Below are positions 1 through 6,631 of a stretch of DNA of 7,062 nucleotides, one piece after another; position 1 is the first letter of the stretch, and the number at the start of each line of letters is the position of its first letter. The notes below the pieces were generated by a model, which was not told the DNA's origin, searched no databases, and saw only the letters and a program-made list of their open reading frames with translations. The DNA lies in the NCBI GenBank assembly GCA_003229345.1, contig QIDN01000152.1, positions 1 through 7,062 of the forward strand, read 5' to 3'. The stretch is from Nitrospirota bacterium. Its GTDB lineage: Bacteria; Nitrospinota; Nitrospinia; Nitrospinales; Nitrospinaceae. The position numbers and the translations under genes are program-made.

Positions 1-1
1 G

Positions 2-49
2 ATCAAGCCTGGGAGGGCACCGACTCAAAATGCTCTGGTTTAGAAATAC
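2..49 (+). pseudogene. Possible remnant of an IS3-family transposase (OrfB, DD(35)E region)
   Basis: Reading from base 2, the translation is IKPGRAPTQNALV, then TAG at 41-43, then KY. This resembles the strongly conserved stretch of IS3-family OrfB transposases, roughly I-x-P-G-K/R-P-x-Q-N-A-x-V/I-E-x-F, which carries the catalytic Glu of the DDE triad. The stop codon sits exactly where that Glu codon would be (GAG to TAG is one base change), there is one extra residue (Ala) in the motif, and similarity stops just after it. If the match is real, this is a decayed insertion-sequence tail whose main part lies to the left of the window. Only about 15 residues are available, so chance similarity cannot be excluded. 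Confidence 0.3.
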
Positions 50-57
50 CAAAAATA

Positions 58-73
58 TACCCTTTTTAGGGTA
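58..73. promoter_or_regulatory. Perfect 16-bp palindrome, candidate operator for the HTH gene
   Basis: TACCCT-TTTT-AGGGTA is a perfect inverted repeat with 6-bp arms and a 4-nt spacer. It lies 38 bp before the chosen start of the HTH gene and overlaps a TATACC hexamer (56-61) that could serve as a -10 box, although I see no good -35 box. Xre-type regulators often bind short palindromes over their own promoter, so autoregulation is a reasonable inference. The arms are too weak for a terminator and no T-run follows. Confidence 0.35.
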
Positions 74-111
74 AATTACGACTTTTGAATCTTTTATTGG
101 CGGATCGAATA

Positions 112-534
112 ATGCAAGACAAAAAAGGAGGGGCGGCGAAAAACCTGGGGACTCGCCTCCGGCAATGGAGAAAAACCCTGCCGCTCAAATCGTTTGAACT
201 GGCCAAGCTGATTAAAATCTCACAAGGCTCTTTATCAGACATCGAAAATAACAAATCCCTGCCCTCGGCTGATACCATCACTAAGTTGTACCTTTACTCC
301 GACTTGAACATCATCTGGCTATTGCTGGGCAAGGGTCCGATGACCCGCGACCGTTCAGCGGCATCTGATCTGGATGAAGGAATGTTGGTTCAGGAAACCA
401 TACAAGATTATGGAGAAGACCAGAAACTGAGGGAAGTGATCGAGAAAGCCGTGCGCATCTACCGCCGCGGTAATCAGGAGAAGAGAGCGCACTTGATCGG
501 TTTTCTCAATGGGGCCGACCCGGGAGAGAATTAA
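112..534 (+). CDS. Xre-family helix-turn-helix transcriptional regulator
   Basis: A 140-residue protein with a Cro/CI-type helix-turn-helix domain at about residues 13-77. The recognition part is visible as SFELAKLIKISQGSLSDIEN (27-46). The sequence NIIWLLLGKGPM (66-77) matches the W-LL-x-G-x-GPM ending typical of phage CI-like and related regulators. Residues 85-140 are charged and probably helical. There is no S24 peptidase domain, so this is not a self-cleaving LexA/CI repressor. I chose ATG 112 because a GGCGGA Shine-Dalgarno-like sequence (99-104) stands 7 nt before it; TTG 85 and TTG 97 are possible earlier starts in the same frame. The gene stands alone on the + strand and converges on the GH57 gene. 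A palindrome just upstream may be its operator. Its targets are unknown. Confidence 0.78.
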   Translation: MQDKKGGAAKNLGTRLRQWRKTLPLKSFELAKLIKISQGSLSDIENNKSLPSADTITKLYLYSDLNIIWLLLGKGPMTRDRSAASDLDEGMLVQETIQDYGEDQKLREVIEKAVRIYRRGNQEKRAHLIGFLNGADPGEN

Positions 535-571
535 CCCTGCCCGTTCTGCTGCTAACTCCTCTCTTCCCTCA

Positions 572-2722
572 TCACAGCTTTTTTATTCCCAGACCGGCCT
601 GAACTTGCCGGCTCTGACCGGGCTCTAACTGCACTCTCCAACAGCCTGCAATACAGGAACCTTGATAAACACTCTCGAATCCTTCTTCGGATTGTGATAC
701 CGTTTCCACCGGGAACCGCCACAGCTCGACGGCGGGACTGTAGTTCAGTTGCAATTCAAACCCGAAAAACTCATCCCTCATGCCCAGGGTTTGAATATCG
801 GACAGCACCCCTGCGCTCGCCATTCTTGAATCTTCCAGCCAGCCTTCGGGTAAAACATAAGTCCGGTCCGCCGCATCTCCCGCCAGCAGGGTGAAGTTAT
901 GTTCCACCATCCAAATGAAGTCTAAGCGTTTTTCTCCCTTATTTTGCAGAGAATAGCTCACCTCTAATTTTGCTTCTTGCGGATCAAACGTATAGGTCTT
1001 TTCAACGGCAAGGTGCTTCTCCCTGGAGCTATCACCGGTACTTTCCCGTTGCAACCGCAACACAAAAGGAGCTTGTGGATCGACAGGATCGTCCCCGTGC
1101 TCCCACTGATAAGGCTGGACTTCAAAGCACAACAGCGCTTCATGACGGTTGTTCTTGAATTGCTCCAATGAGGTGCCTGGAGCTAAACAATGGTCCATGA
1201 AGGAATACCGGTCCCACCGATCATAGATCAGCTTTTCCTCCAATCCTTCCTCCTTGAACCGTACCCGGCTGTGGATGGAGTGAGGCGGGTCTCCCGTCTC
1301 TCCCCCCGTTTTCCCCGCCGTCAGTATATCCTGATGGTATACTTCGGGCCGACGGCACAGAACATTGCTCAAATTGAAGCAGGCCGGACGATAGTCCAGT
1401 TCCATCAACGCCCCGCCTCGCGCAGGTGAAATGAAGGCGTTTATTTGGGGGTTACTGATAATCACTTCATCAAAGCCATCTTTATTGAAGTCCACCGTTT
1501 CAACACTCAATCCCCGGTCCGTACCCAGCAGTAAATCATCGGCGCTGTTTTCCGCTGCGATGAGTTGAGCATACAAGGCATGCCTGAGATAATTCAGATA
1601 CAACCCGCCGAACAGGCCATGCCAGTAGGCGCAATTGCACTGGCTCCGGTACAGGGCGCGCAGAGCTCCGCTGGCCTCCTGGTGTCCGGGAGGCAACTGC
1701 TTCACCTTCCCCCCCGCATACAACATGCGCTTGTGCAGGTGATTGCTCTCTTCATATTTGGTTAAAAAATTATCCCACTGACCTCCCCGTAAAAATATAC
1801 GGGCACGTGCCTCATCGACCTTTGAGGCCTGCAACTCTTTCTTGAGTTCCCGAAAACTCAGGCCCGCCTCGTAAGGCAGCGACCACTCCATCATCTCCTC
1901 ATACGAGGCCATGGGCAAATACACCCGGCCCGTGGGCGGATGCTCATCCAGGTATTCACCGAAGGTCACCATTTCCAGCCAATCCGATTGTTCCTCCAGC
2001 GCCGCAAAAAGATTGTAAAGATACTTTTCCTTGTAGACCCATTGATGCGTCTCCGGCCAGCCGCCGAATTTTTCGCCGTCATCGGCGTACGTCACTGCGT
2101 CAAACCCCCATTCTTCCCGACAACGGCGCAAATGCTCGAGGGTCACCTCGGGCAGAGCAAACGGAATGGAATAGCGCAGGGTCTTGCTGATGGGAAATAC
2201 ACCCAACGAAAATCCTTCGGTCTCCGTCAGATAATACCCGTGCATCTGCCGCTCCTGCAGTCCGGCATAATAAAAATGAGTGTCGTCGACGATGGTGTAA
2301 CGGATGTCCGCCTGCGCGATGATTTTTGGCAGATGGGGCGACCAGATGCGCTCGGTCAGCCACAGTCCCTGCGGCCGGCAACCGAACTCGGCCTCCAGAA
2401 AATCGTTCATCATGCGAATCTGCCCGATGGCATCCTCTTCCGGCAGGCTGGGAAGAATCGGCTCGTAAAACCCGCCGCTCAGCAGTTCCAACTGCCCGCT
2501 TTGCACCAGCCCGCCAATCGTTTCCAGATATTCAGGGTGATGCGCCTTCAGCCATTCCAAAAGGCATCCGCTGAAATGGGCGGTGGTTTTCAGTTTGGGG
2601 AATTGTTGCAGGACTTCAAAGTATGGCCAGTAACACTGACGGTAGACTTCCTCGAACACATGGTCGAAGTTGCCCAGGGGTTGGTGATTGTGGATGCCGA
2701 AGAGAAATTTTAATTTTTCCAT
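572..2722 (-). CDS. GH57 4-alpha-glucanotransferase / alpha-amylase
   Basis: A 716-residue glycoside hydrolase family 57 enzyme, expected to cleave and transfer alpha-1,4-glucan chains (glycogen or maltodextrin) in the cytoplasm; no signal peptide is visible. The N-terminal barrel carries the family motif HNHQP (11-15), SGGFYEPIL (82-90), WLTERIW (121-127) with Glu124 as probable nucleophile, and YADDGEKFG (212-220) with Asp214 as probable acid/base. These closely match the Thermococcus litoralis 4-alpha-glucanotransferase layout (Glu123, Asp214). A middle helical part (about 300-390) and a C-terminal beta-rich part (about 400-716) correspond to the DUF1925/DUF1926 regions of that subgroup. 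The C-terminal part contains a DFNKDGFDEV segment (411-420) that looks like a calcium loop. The length is somewhat above the 659 residues of the T. litoralis enzyme. Amylase and transferase activity cannot be told apart by sequence alone. It is last in the minus-strand block, 53 bp after the ABC gene, and its Shine-Dalgarno is weak. Confidence 0.93.
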   Translation of the reverse strand: MEKLKFLFGIHNHQPLGNFDHVFEEVYRQCYWPYFEVLQQFPKLKTTAHFSGCLLEWLKAHHPEYLETIGGLVQSGQLELLSGGFYEPILPSLPEEDAIGQIRMMNDFLEAEFGCRPQGLWLTERIWSPHLPKIIAQADIRYTIVDDTHFYYAGLQERQMHGYYLTETEGFSLGVFPISKTLRYSIPFALPEVTLEHLRRCREEWGFDAVTYADDGEKFGGWPETHQWVYKEKYLYNLFAALEEQSDWLEMVTFGEYLDEHPPTGRVYLPMASYEEMMEWSLPYEAGLSFRELKKELQASKVDEARARIFLRGGQWDNFLTKYEESNHLHKRMLYAGGKVKQLPPGHQEASGALRALYRSQCNCAYWHGLFGGLYLNYLRHALYAQLIAAENSADDLLLGTDRGLSVETVDFNKDGFDEVIISNPQINAFISPARGGALMELDYRPACFNLSNVLCRRPEVYHQDILTAGKTGGETGDPPHSIHSRVRFKEEGLEEKLIYDRWDRYSFMDHCLAPGTSLEQFKNNRHEALLCFEVQPYQWEHGDDPVDPQAPFVLRLQRESTGDSSREKHLAVEKTYTFDPQEAKLEVSYSLQNKGEKRLDFIWMVEHNFTLLAGDAADRTYVLPEGWLEDSRMASAGVLSDIQTLGMRDEFFGFELQLNYSPAVELWRFPVETVSQSEEGFESVYQGSCIAGCWRVQLEPGQSRQVQAGLGIKKL

Positions 2723-2740
2723 AATGTCTCAGCGGCATGG

Positions 2741-2760
2741 GAAATTCTTGAACAAATTTC
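2741..2760. repeat. Small inverted repeat between the ABC and GH57 genes
   Basis: GAAATT, 8 nt, AATTTC: perfect 6-bp arms, all AT except for the outer pair. It lies in the 53-bp gap between the exporter stop and the GH57 start. No T-run follows on either strand, so it is not a Rho-independent terminator. It could be a protein-binding site or chance; AT-rich arms of this length are common. Confidence 0.2.
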
Positions 2761-2775
2761 AAAAATGAGCAGGGA

Positions 2776-4524
2776 TTATCCCTCGTTTTCCACAGGGACG
2801 GGATCCTCGAACGCGCGCAGGGTGTAGAGCTTGTAATACAAACCCTCGTTGGCTATCAATTCCTTGTGATTTCCGGTTTCCACCACCCGGCCCTTGTCGA
2901 GGACGATGATCCGGTCGGCATTATGAACCGTACTCAACCGGTGCGCGATGATGAGCGTAGTGCGATCCTGCATCAGATTTTCCAACGCATCCTGAATCAG
3001 CATTTCCGACTGATTGTCGAGAGACGAGGTGGCTTCGTCCAGGATCAGAATTTTCGGATTTTTTAAAAGCGCGCGGGCGATGGCAATCCTCTGCCGCTCG
3101 CCACCGGACAGTTTGACGCCCTTCTCACCCACCACGGTATCGTAGCTCTGATTCAGGGCCTTGATAAAATCGTAGGCATTGGCGAAACGGGCGGCCTGAT
3201 CCAGTTCCTCATCAGTCGCGTCAAGCTTGCCGTACAAAATATTTTCGCGGATGGTCCCACCAAACAACAGCGTTTCCTGCGGCACCAGCGCCACATGATT
3301 CAAAAATGTTTTGAGCTCGGTGTCGCGAATGTCATGCCCATCGATACGAATGGCTCCCTCATCCACATCAAAAAACCGATGCACCAGTTGAATCACCGTA
3401 GACTTGCCCGCGCCACTGGGACCCACCAATGCCACCTGCTCGCCCGGACGCACTTGCAGGGACACGTCTTTTAATACAGGAATATCTTTATTGTATCCAA
3501 AGGAAACGTGATCAAATTCGATTCCGCCTTGCACCTGGTCGAACGCCACCGGATTTTCCGGGTCCACGATCAACGGCCGGGTTTCCAGAATCTCGTAGAC
3601 ACGGCGGATGGCTCCCAGCGCTTCCTGGATTTGCGTGTACAGGCGTACGAAAGTGCCAATCGGTCCAGCGATGATAATCGCGTAGAGAAAAAATGCCGCC
3701 AGTTCTCCCGGCGTGGTGGTCCCGGCCATGACCTGCCGTCCGCCGTACCATATCAACAACGCGGACACCAGAAACGTCAGAAACAAAACAAACGGACCAA
3801 AAAACGCAGAGACTTTTACTTTTTTCACTTCGGCATCGAAAGCGGCTTCGATCCCTTCCTCAAACCGTTTCTTTTCGTATTCTTCCCGATTGTAAGATTT
3901 GACCACCTTGATGGATGAGAACACTTCCTCCAATACCACCATGGTGCGGGCCAACTGGTCCTGCACCTGTCCCGCCAGAGTGCGCAAACGCTTGCCAAAG
4001 ATACGGGCGAATAGCATCAACGGCGGCAATACGATCAGAATCAAGCCGGACAGCTTCCAGTTGAGATAAAAAACGATGGCCAGTCCGCCGACCAGGGTGA
4101 TGGATTGCCGCAACACCGCCACGGGAATCGACACCAACGCTTTTTGAATTACCGAAATGTCGTTGCTCATCCGGGAGATAATTTCCCCCACCCGCCGGTC
4201 CTGAAAAAACCGCAGGGACAAACTTTGGATGTGATTGAACAAATCCATCCGGAAATCGGCGGTCATGCGGTTGCCGACAAATCCCAGAATATAATTCTGG
4301 GTAATGCCGAACACCATCTGCAACGCGATCACCGCGATGATGTCGAAGGTCAGGTTGTTGAGCGCCGCCGCGTTCTTCTCCACCACCACGACGTTGATCA
4401 TGTTGCGCACAAGGAGAGGCAGATACAGCGTAATCAACGAAGTCACCACCAGGCACAGAAAAGCGAAGACGATGGCTTTTCTATAGGGCTTGGCGTAGTG
4501 CAGTATTTTTGAAAAATCTTTCAT
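2776..4524 (-). CDS. ABC exporter, fused permease and ATPase (MsbA/BmrA/ABCB type)
   Basis: A 582-residue half-transporter that should work as a homodimer in the inner membrane, using ATP to export a lipid, lipid-linked sugar or drug. The membrane domain (about 1-310) has hydrophobic segments near 18-40, 60-82, 138-156, 158-176, 243-260 and 274-294. The nucleotide-binding domain is complete: A-loop Tyr344, Walker A GPSGAGKST (368-376), Q-loop Gln416, signature LSGGERQ (472-478), Walker B ILILDE (492-497), D-loop SSLD (500-503) and switch His528. The segment TPGELAAFFLYAIIIAGPIG (271-290) is typical of the ABCB10/BmrA-like branch, so I do not assign the msbA name although the length fits. The substrate is unknown. 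It starts 27 bp after the decarboxylase beta subunit, without a clear Shine-Dalgarno, which suggests co-transcription and perhaps translational coupling. Confidence 0.94.
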   Translation of the reverse strand: MKDFSKILHYAKPYRKAIVFAFLCLVVTSLITLYLPLLVRNMINVVVVEKNAAALNNLTFDIIAVIALQMVFGITQNYILGFVGNRMTADFRMDLFNHIQSLSLRFFQDRRVGEIISRMSNDISVIQKALVSIPVAVLRQSITLVGGLAIVFYLNWKLSGLILIVLPPLMLFARIFGKRLRTLAGQVQDQLARTMVVLEEVFSSIKVVKSYNREEYEKKRFEEGIEAAFDAEVKKVKVSAFFGPFVLFLTFLVSALLIWYGGRQVMAGTTTPGELAAFFLYAIIIAGPIGTFVRLYTQIQEALGAIRRVYEILETRPLIVDPENPVAFDQVQGGIEFDHVSFGYNKDIPVLKDVSLQVRPGEQVALVGPSGAGKSTVIQLVHRFFDVDEGAIRIDGHDIRDTELKTFLNHVALVPQETLLFGGTIRENILYGKLDATDEELDQAARFANAYDFIKALNQSYDTVVGEKGVKLSGGERQRIAIARALLKNPKILILDEATSSLDNQSEMLIQDALENLMQDRTTLIIAHRLSTVHNADRIIVLDKGRVVETGNHKELIANEGLYYKLYTLRAFEDPVPVENEG

Positions 4525-4551
4525 ATAAGAACCATTGAGGCCAACGAAGCC

Positions 4552-5112
4552 CTATCCGGCGATCGATTCCATGAACCGGTCACGGATTTGTTCCGGGGTA
4601 TGAGTCACCCGGCCCTGAGAGGCATCGAACGCCGGCTCTACCTTGATGAGCAGGAACACCGGCCCCTCGGCCTGATACAACTTTTCATAGGCGGGCTGGA
4701 TCTCCTCCGGGCGGGTCACCCGCATCGCCTGTTTGTATCCGGCGCTTTTCGCCACTTCTTCCAGTTTGATTTCATGCGACAGCGTGCGCTGACTGCCGGT
4801 CGATTCGTACACTTCGTTATCGATCACGATATGGATCAAATTTTTCGGGGCGCAGGTAGCGATCATCGCCAGAGTCCCCATCGCCATCAGCACATTGCCG
4901 TCGCCGTCCAGAATCAGCGTTTTGCGCTCCGGTTGCGCCAGCGCTACACCCAGCCCGATGGATGACGCCAGGCCCATCGACCCTATCATGTAAAAATTTT
5001 CCTTGCGGTCGGTCACGTTAAAGAACGCACGGCTGATGAAGCCGTTTGCCAGCACCGTCGGTTCGTTCTTCAGTAAAGGCGCCAGCACCTTAAACGCTTC
5101 AATGCCTTTCAT
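4552..5112 (-). CDS. ThDP-dependent decarboxylase, beta subunit (phosphonopyruvate/sulfopyruvate decarboxylase type)
   Basis: A 186-residue protein equal to the C-terminal, diphosphate-binding half of the phosphonopyruvate decarboxylase / ComDE family. It would bind the diphosphate and Mg of ThDP and form the active site together with the alpha subunit. The ThDP fingerprint starts at GDGN (70-73) and ends at IDNE (97-100). The preceding FYMIGSMGLASSIGLG (40-55) is characteristic of this family. The active-site strand DNEVYESTGSQRT (98-110) mixes features: the DN..Y..TG.Q pattern recalls sulfopyruvate decarboxylase, whereas the Glu-Ser recalls the NN..HESVGGQPT type of phosphonopyruvate decarboxylase. 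I chose ATG 5112 rather than an upstream start at 5160 because a good Shine-Dalgarno precedes it, and because the extra 16 residues lie entirely inside the alpha gene and do not look like family sequence. It overlaps the alpha gene by 14 nt. Confidence 0.88.
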   Translation of the reverse strand: MKGIEAFKVLAPLLKNEPTVLANGFISRAFFNVTDRKENFYMIGSMGLASSIGLGVALAQPERKTLILDGDGNVLMAMGTLAMIATCAPKNLIHIVIDNEVYESTGSQRTLSHEIKLEEVAKSAGYKQAMRVTRPEEIQPAYEKLYQAEGPVFLLIKVEPAFDASQGRVTHTPEQIRDRFMESIAG

Positions 5113-5599
5113 CGAACAATCCTTTCTTGACCAACAGCGTGTAGGGCACCCTTTCGTCATTTATTTTTTTGAGAGCGGTGGCCAATACCTGATCCGAGTT
5201 ATTCTCATCCAGCACCGCGTACTCCATACCGGACGTCTTGAGCAACGGCTCGTTGATGTCGCCCATGATAATATGCTCCGGCGCGTCTTTGCCGCCGAAT
5301 CCCCGCCAGCTCATGACGACCAGTACCGGAATTTTGTAGATGAGATTGAGGGAGGTGAAGGCGTTGAGGCTGTAACCGAATCCTGAATTCTGCATCAGCA
5401 AAACCGGTTGCTTGCCGCCCATGTAGGCCCCGGCGCACAGTCCCACGCCCGCGTCTTCACGCACGGAAGGGATATACCCGATTTCCGGGATGGCTTCGAG
5501 TTCAGCGATCAGGCCGGACAACAACGAGCAGGGCACTCCGGTAAAAAAATCAAAACCGTTTCCCCGCAATTTGTCGACAAAAATTTTAGATGAAAGCAT
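5099..5599 (-). CDS. ThDP-dependent decarboxylase, alpha subunit (phosphonopyruvate/sulfopyruvate decarboxylase type)
   Basis: A 166-residue protein equal to the N-terminal, pyrimidine-binding half of the phosphonopyruvate decarboxylase / ComDE family. Visible landmarks are FFTGVPCSLL (18-27), the activating Glu48 in SVREDAGVGLCAGA (45-58), MQNSGFG (69-75) and MSWRGFGGKDAPEHIIMG (96-113). The last one, with WRG, KD-x-PEH and MG, is closer to phosphonopyruvate decarboxylase than to sulfopyruvate decarboxylase. With the beta subunit it should decarboxylate a 3-substituted pyruvate to an aldehyde. Bacterial phosphonopyruvate decarboxylases are commonly one chain of about 375-400 residues, and here the two halves are separate genes. 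No PEP mutase is seen nearby, so the substrate is open. ATG 5599 is the only conventional start; no clear Shine-Dalgarno precedes it. It lies 71 bp after the SDR gene, with a hairpin in the gap. Confidence 0.88.
   Translation of the reverse strand: MLSSKIFVDKLRGNGFDFFTGVPCSLLSGLIAELEAIPEIGYIPSVREDAGVGLCAGAYMGGKQPVLLMQNSGFGYSLNAFTSLNLIYKIPVLVVMSWRGFGGKDAPEHIIMGDINEPLLKTSGMEYAVLDENNSDQVLATALKKINDERVPYTLLVKKGLFDERH
5120..5126 (-). promoter_or_regulatory. Ribosome binding site deciding the beta-subunit start
   Basis: On the minus strand GAAAGGA stands 7 nt before ATG 5112, inside the 3' end of the alpha-subunit gene. It supports ATG 5112 over the longer reading frame from 5160 and fits coupled translation of the two subunits. 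Confidence 0.65.
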
Positions 5600-5625
5600 C
5601 CGAATAAGAAAAGTGATGTGAGGAA

Positions 5626-5653
5626 CCGGCGCACCGCGCTAACTAGCCGCCGG
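5626..5653 (-). promoter_or_regulatory. GC-rich hairpin between the SDR and decarboxylase alpha genes
   Basis: Perfect arms CCGGCG (5626-5631) and CGCCGG (5648-5653) enclose 16 nt, within which GCTA-AC-TAGC (5638-5647) can form a smaller competing hairpin. It fills much of the 71-bp gap. On the transcribed minus strand the bases that follow are only pyrimidine-rich (TTCCTCACATC, then ACTTTTCTT), not a clean T-run, so it is at most a leaky terminator. It could equally protect the upstream mRNA or be incidental. A further perfect inverted repeat, AACAGC-AG-GCTGTT (5659-5672), touches the SDR stop codon. Confidence 0.35.
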
Positions 5654-5670
5654 GACTCAACAGCAGGCTG

Positions 5671-6609
5671 TTACCATTTATCGACCAGACGTTCGCCGCC
5701 GAAAGTCGTCTGTAGTTTGTGAACCAGCTTGATATATTCCGTAATCCCTTCTTTGCCCTGGAACTCGACTCCCAGGTCTTTGGCCGCCTGGTTGGACATC
5801 GGCACACCTTCTTCCCCCTTAACCCCTTCGGTTTCGCCGAAGGAATCGATGATGTCGATGATCATCTGCCCCAAGTCCAGATTGTGGATATGGCCGTCGA
5901 TCAAATGATAAATCTTGCCGGAGCAATCCGGGTTGCCGATCACTTTTTCCAGTGCCTGCGTCACCGAATCGACAGAAACGTACTTGGTGCTTCCTTTCAA
6001 GTCGACATTGTAATTGGTCGCCAGGTAATCGATGGTGTTGAACCATTCGGACTTGTCGATTTGCGGTTTCACGCCATAGATGGTCACCGGACGCAGGATA
6101 GTCACGTTGAAGTTACGGCTCCGCTGGTAAAAGGAACAGAACGATTCGATGGACGACTTGATGGCGCCATACAAACTGCCCGGCATCACCGGGTGCGTTT
6201 CGTCGAGCGGGTGTTCGGCATCGACAGTCGGTAGAATCTGACCGAATACCGTACAGGCGCTCATAAAAACCACCTGCTGGACCTGCGCCTTGCGTGCCGC
6301 TTCCAGCAGATCAAACGAACCGTTCACGTTGACTTTGACCAACTCATCCGTGGTTTGCACGGGACCGGGATAATGCGCCAAGTGAACCAGCACATCCATA
6401 CCATCCACCAGCTTGACCAGCGATTCCTTATCCTCCAGCCCGCCGATCACATAATCCACATCCTCGAAAGCCTTGAGATGATCTACCACACTGCCCTCGC
6501 GGATCAACGCCCGCACATTGGGTGTTTCCCCTTCTTTATTGTCTTTGTACAGCTTCTTGATCAAATGGGACCCGACCATGCCGGTGATCCCGGTGATTGC
6601 CACGTTCAT
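5671..6609 (-). CDS. NAD(P)-dependent epimerase/dehydratase-like extended SDR
   Basis: A 312-residue cytoplasmic Rossmann-fold protein of the extended short-chain dehydrogenase/reductase family. It shows the cofactor motif GITGMVG (7-13), LVHLAHYPGP (74-83), NVNGSFDLLEAARKA (94-108), the catalytic pair Tyr147 and Lys151 in SLYGAIKSS (145-153), and ILRPVTIYG (171-179). Relatives act on nucleotide sugars (epimerases, dehydratases) or reduce ketones and aldehydes; nothing here decides the substrate. Unusually, the strand FMSACTVFG (115-123) has Ala118 where E. coli GalE has the catalytic Ser124 (SSSATVYG), with Thr120 two positions on. It is the first gene of the minus-strand block, with its own promoter and a strong GGAGG ribosome binding site 5 nt before the ATG. 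Confidence 0.92.
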   Translation of the reverse strand: MNVAITGITGMVGSHLIKKLYKDNKEGETPNVRALIREGSVVDHLKAFEDVDYVIGGLEDKESLVKLVDGMDVLVHLAHYPGPVQTTDELVKVNVNGSFDLLEAARKAQVQQVVFMSACTVFGQILPTVDAEHPLDETHPVMPGSLYGAIKSSIESFCSFYQRSRNFNVTILRPVTIYGVKPQIDKSEWFNTIDYLATNYNVDLKGSTKYVSVDSVTQALEKVIGNPDCSGKIYHLIDGHIHNLDLGQMIIDIIDSFGETEGVKGEEGVPMSNQAAKDLGVEFQGKEGITEYIKLVHKLQTTFGGERLVDKW

Positions 6610-6614
6610 TCAAA

Positions 6615-6619
6615 CCTCC
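6615..6619 (-). promoter_or_regulatory. Strong ribosome binding site of the SDR gene
   Basis: GGAGG on the minus strand, 5 nt before ATG 6609. It is the best Shine-Dalgarno in the block and fixes the SDR start. Confidence 0.75.
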
Positions 6620-6631
6620 AAATACTTTATT

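Noticed and set aside
85..111. TTG start at 85 extending the Xre regulator by 9 residues
   Set aside because: It has a weaker ribosome binding site than ATG 112, and the added residues add nothing to the HTH domain. It remains possible.
125..131. AAGGAGG inside the Xre gene, a strong Shine-Dalgarno-like sequence
   Set aside because: No ATG, GTG or TTG follows at a workable distance in the reading frame. It encodes Lys-Gly-Gly and is probably fortuitous.
522..568. Bulged inverted repeat GGGAGAGA / TCTCTTCCC across the convergent stops, as a bidirectional terminator
   Set aside because: It has a bulge, a loop of about 30 nt, and no T-run directly after the stem on either strand. The T6 at 579-584 is too far from it.
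1940..2713. 257-residue open frame on the + strand
   Set aside because: It lies wholly opposite the well-supported GH57 gene, its translation matches no known family, and it has no convincing ribosome binding site.
3860..4456. 198-residue open frame on the minus strand inside the ABC exporter
   Set aside because: It is an alternative frame of the exporter gene, which has every expected ATPase motif in its own frame.
5113..5160. Longer beta-subunit start at 5160
   Set aside because: The added residues fall inside the alpha gene and do not resemble the family. ATG 5112 has a good ribosome binding site.
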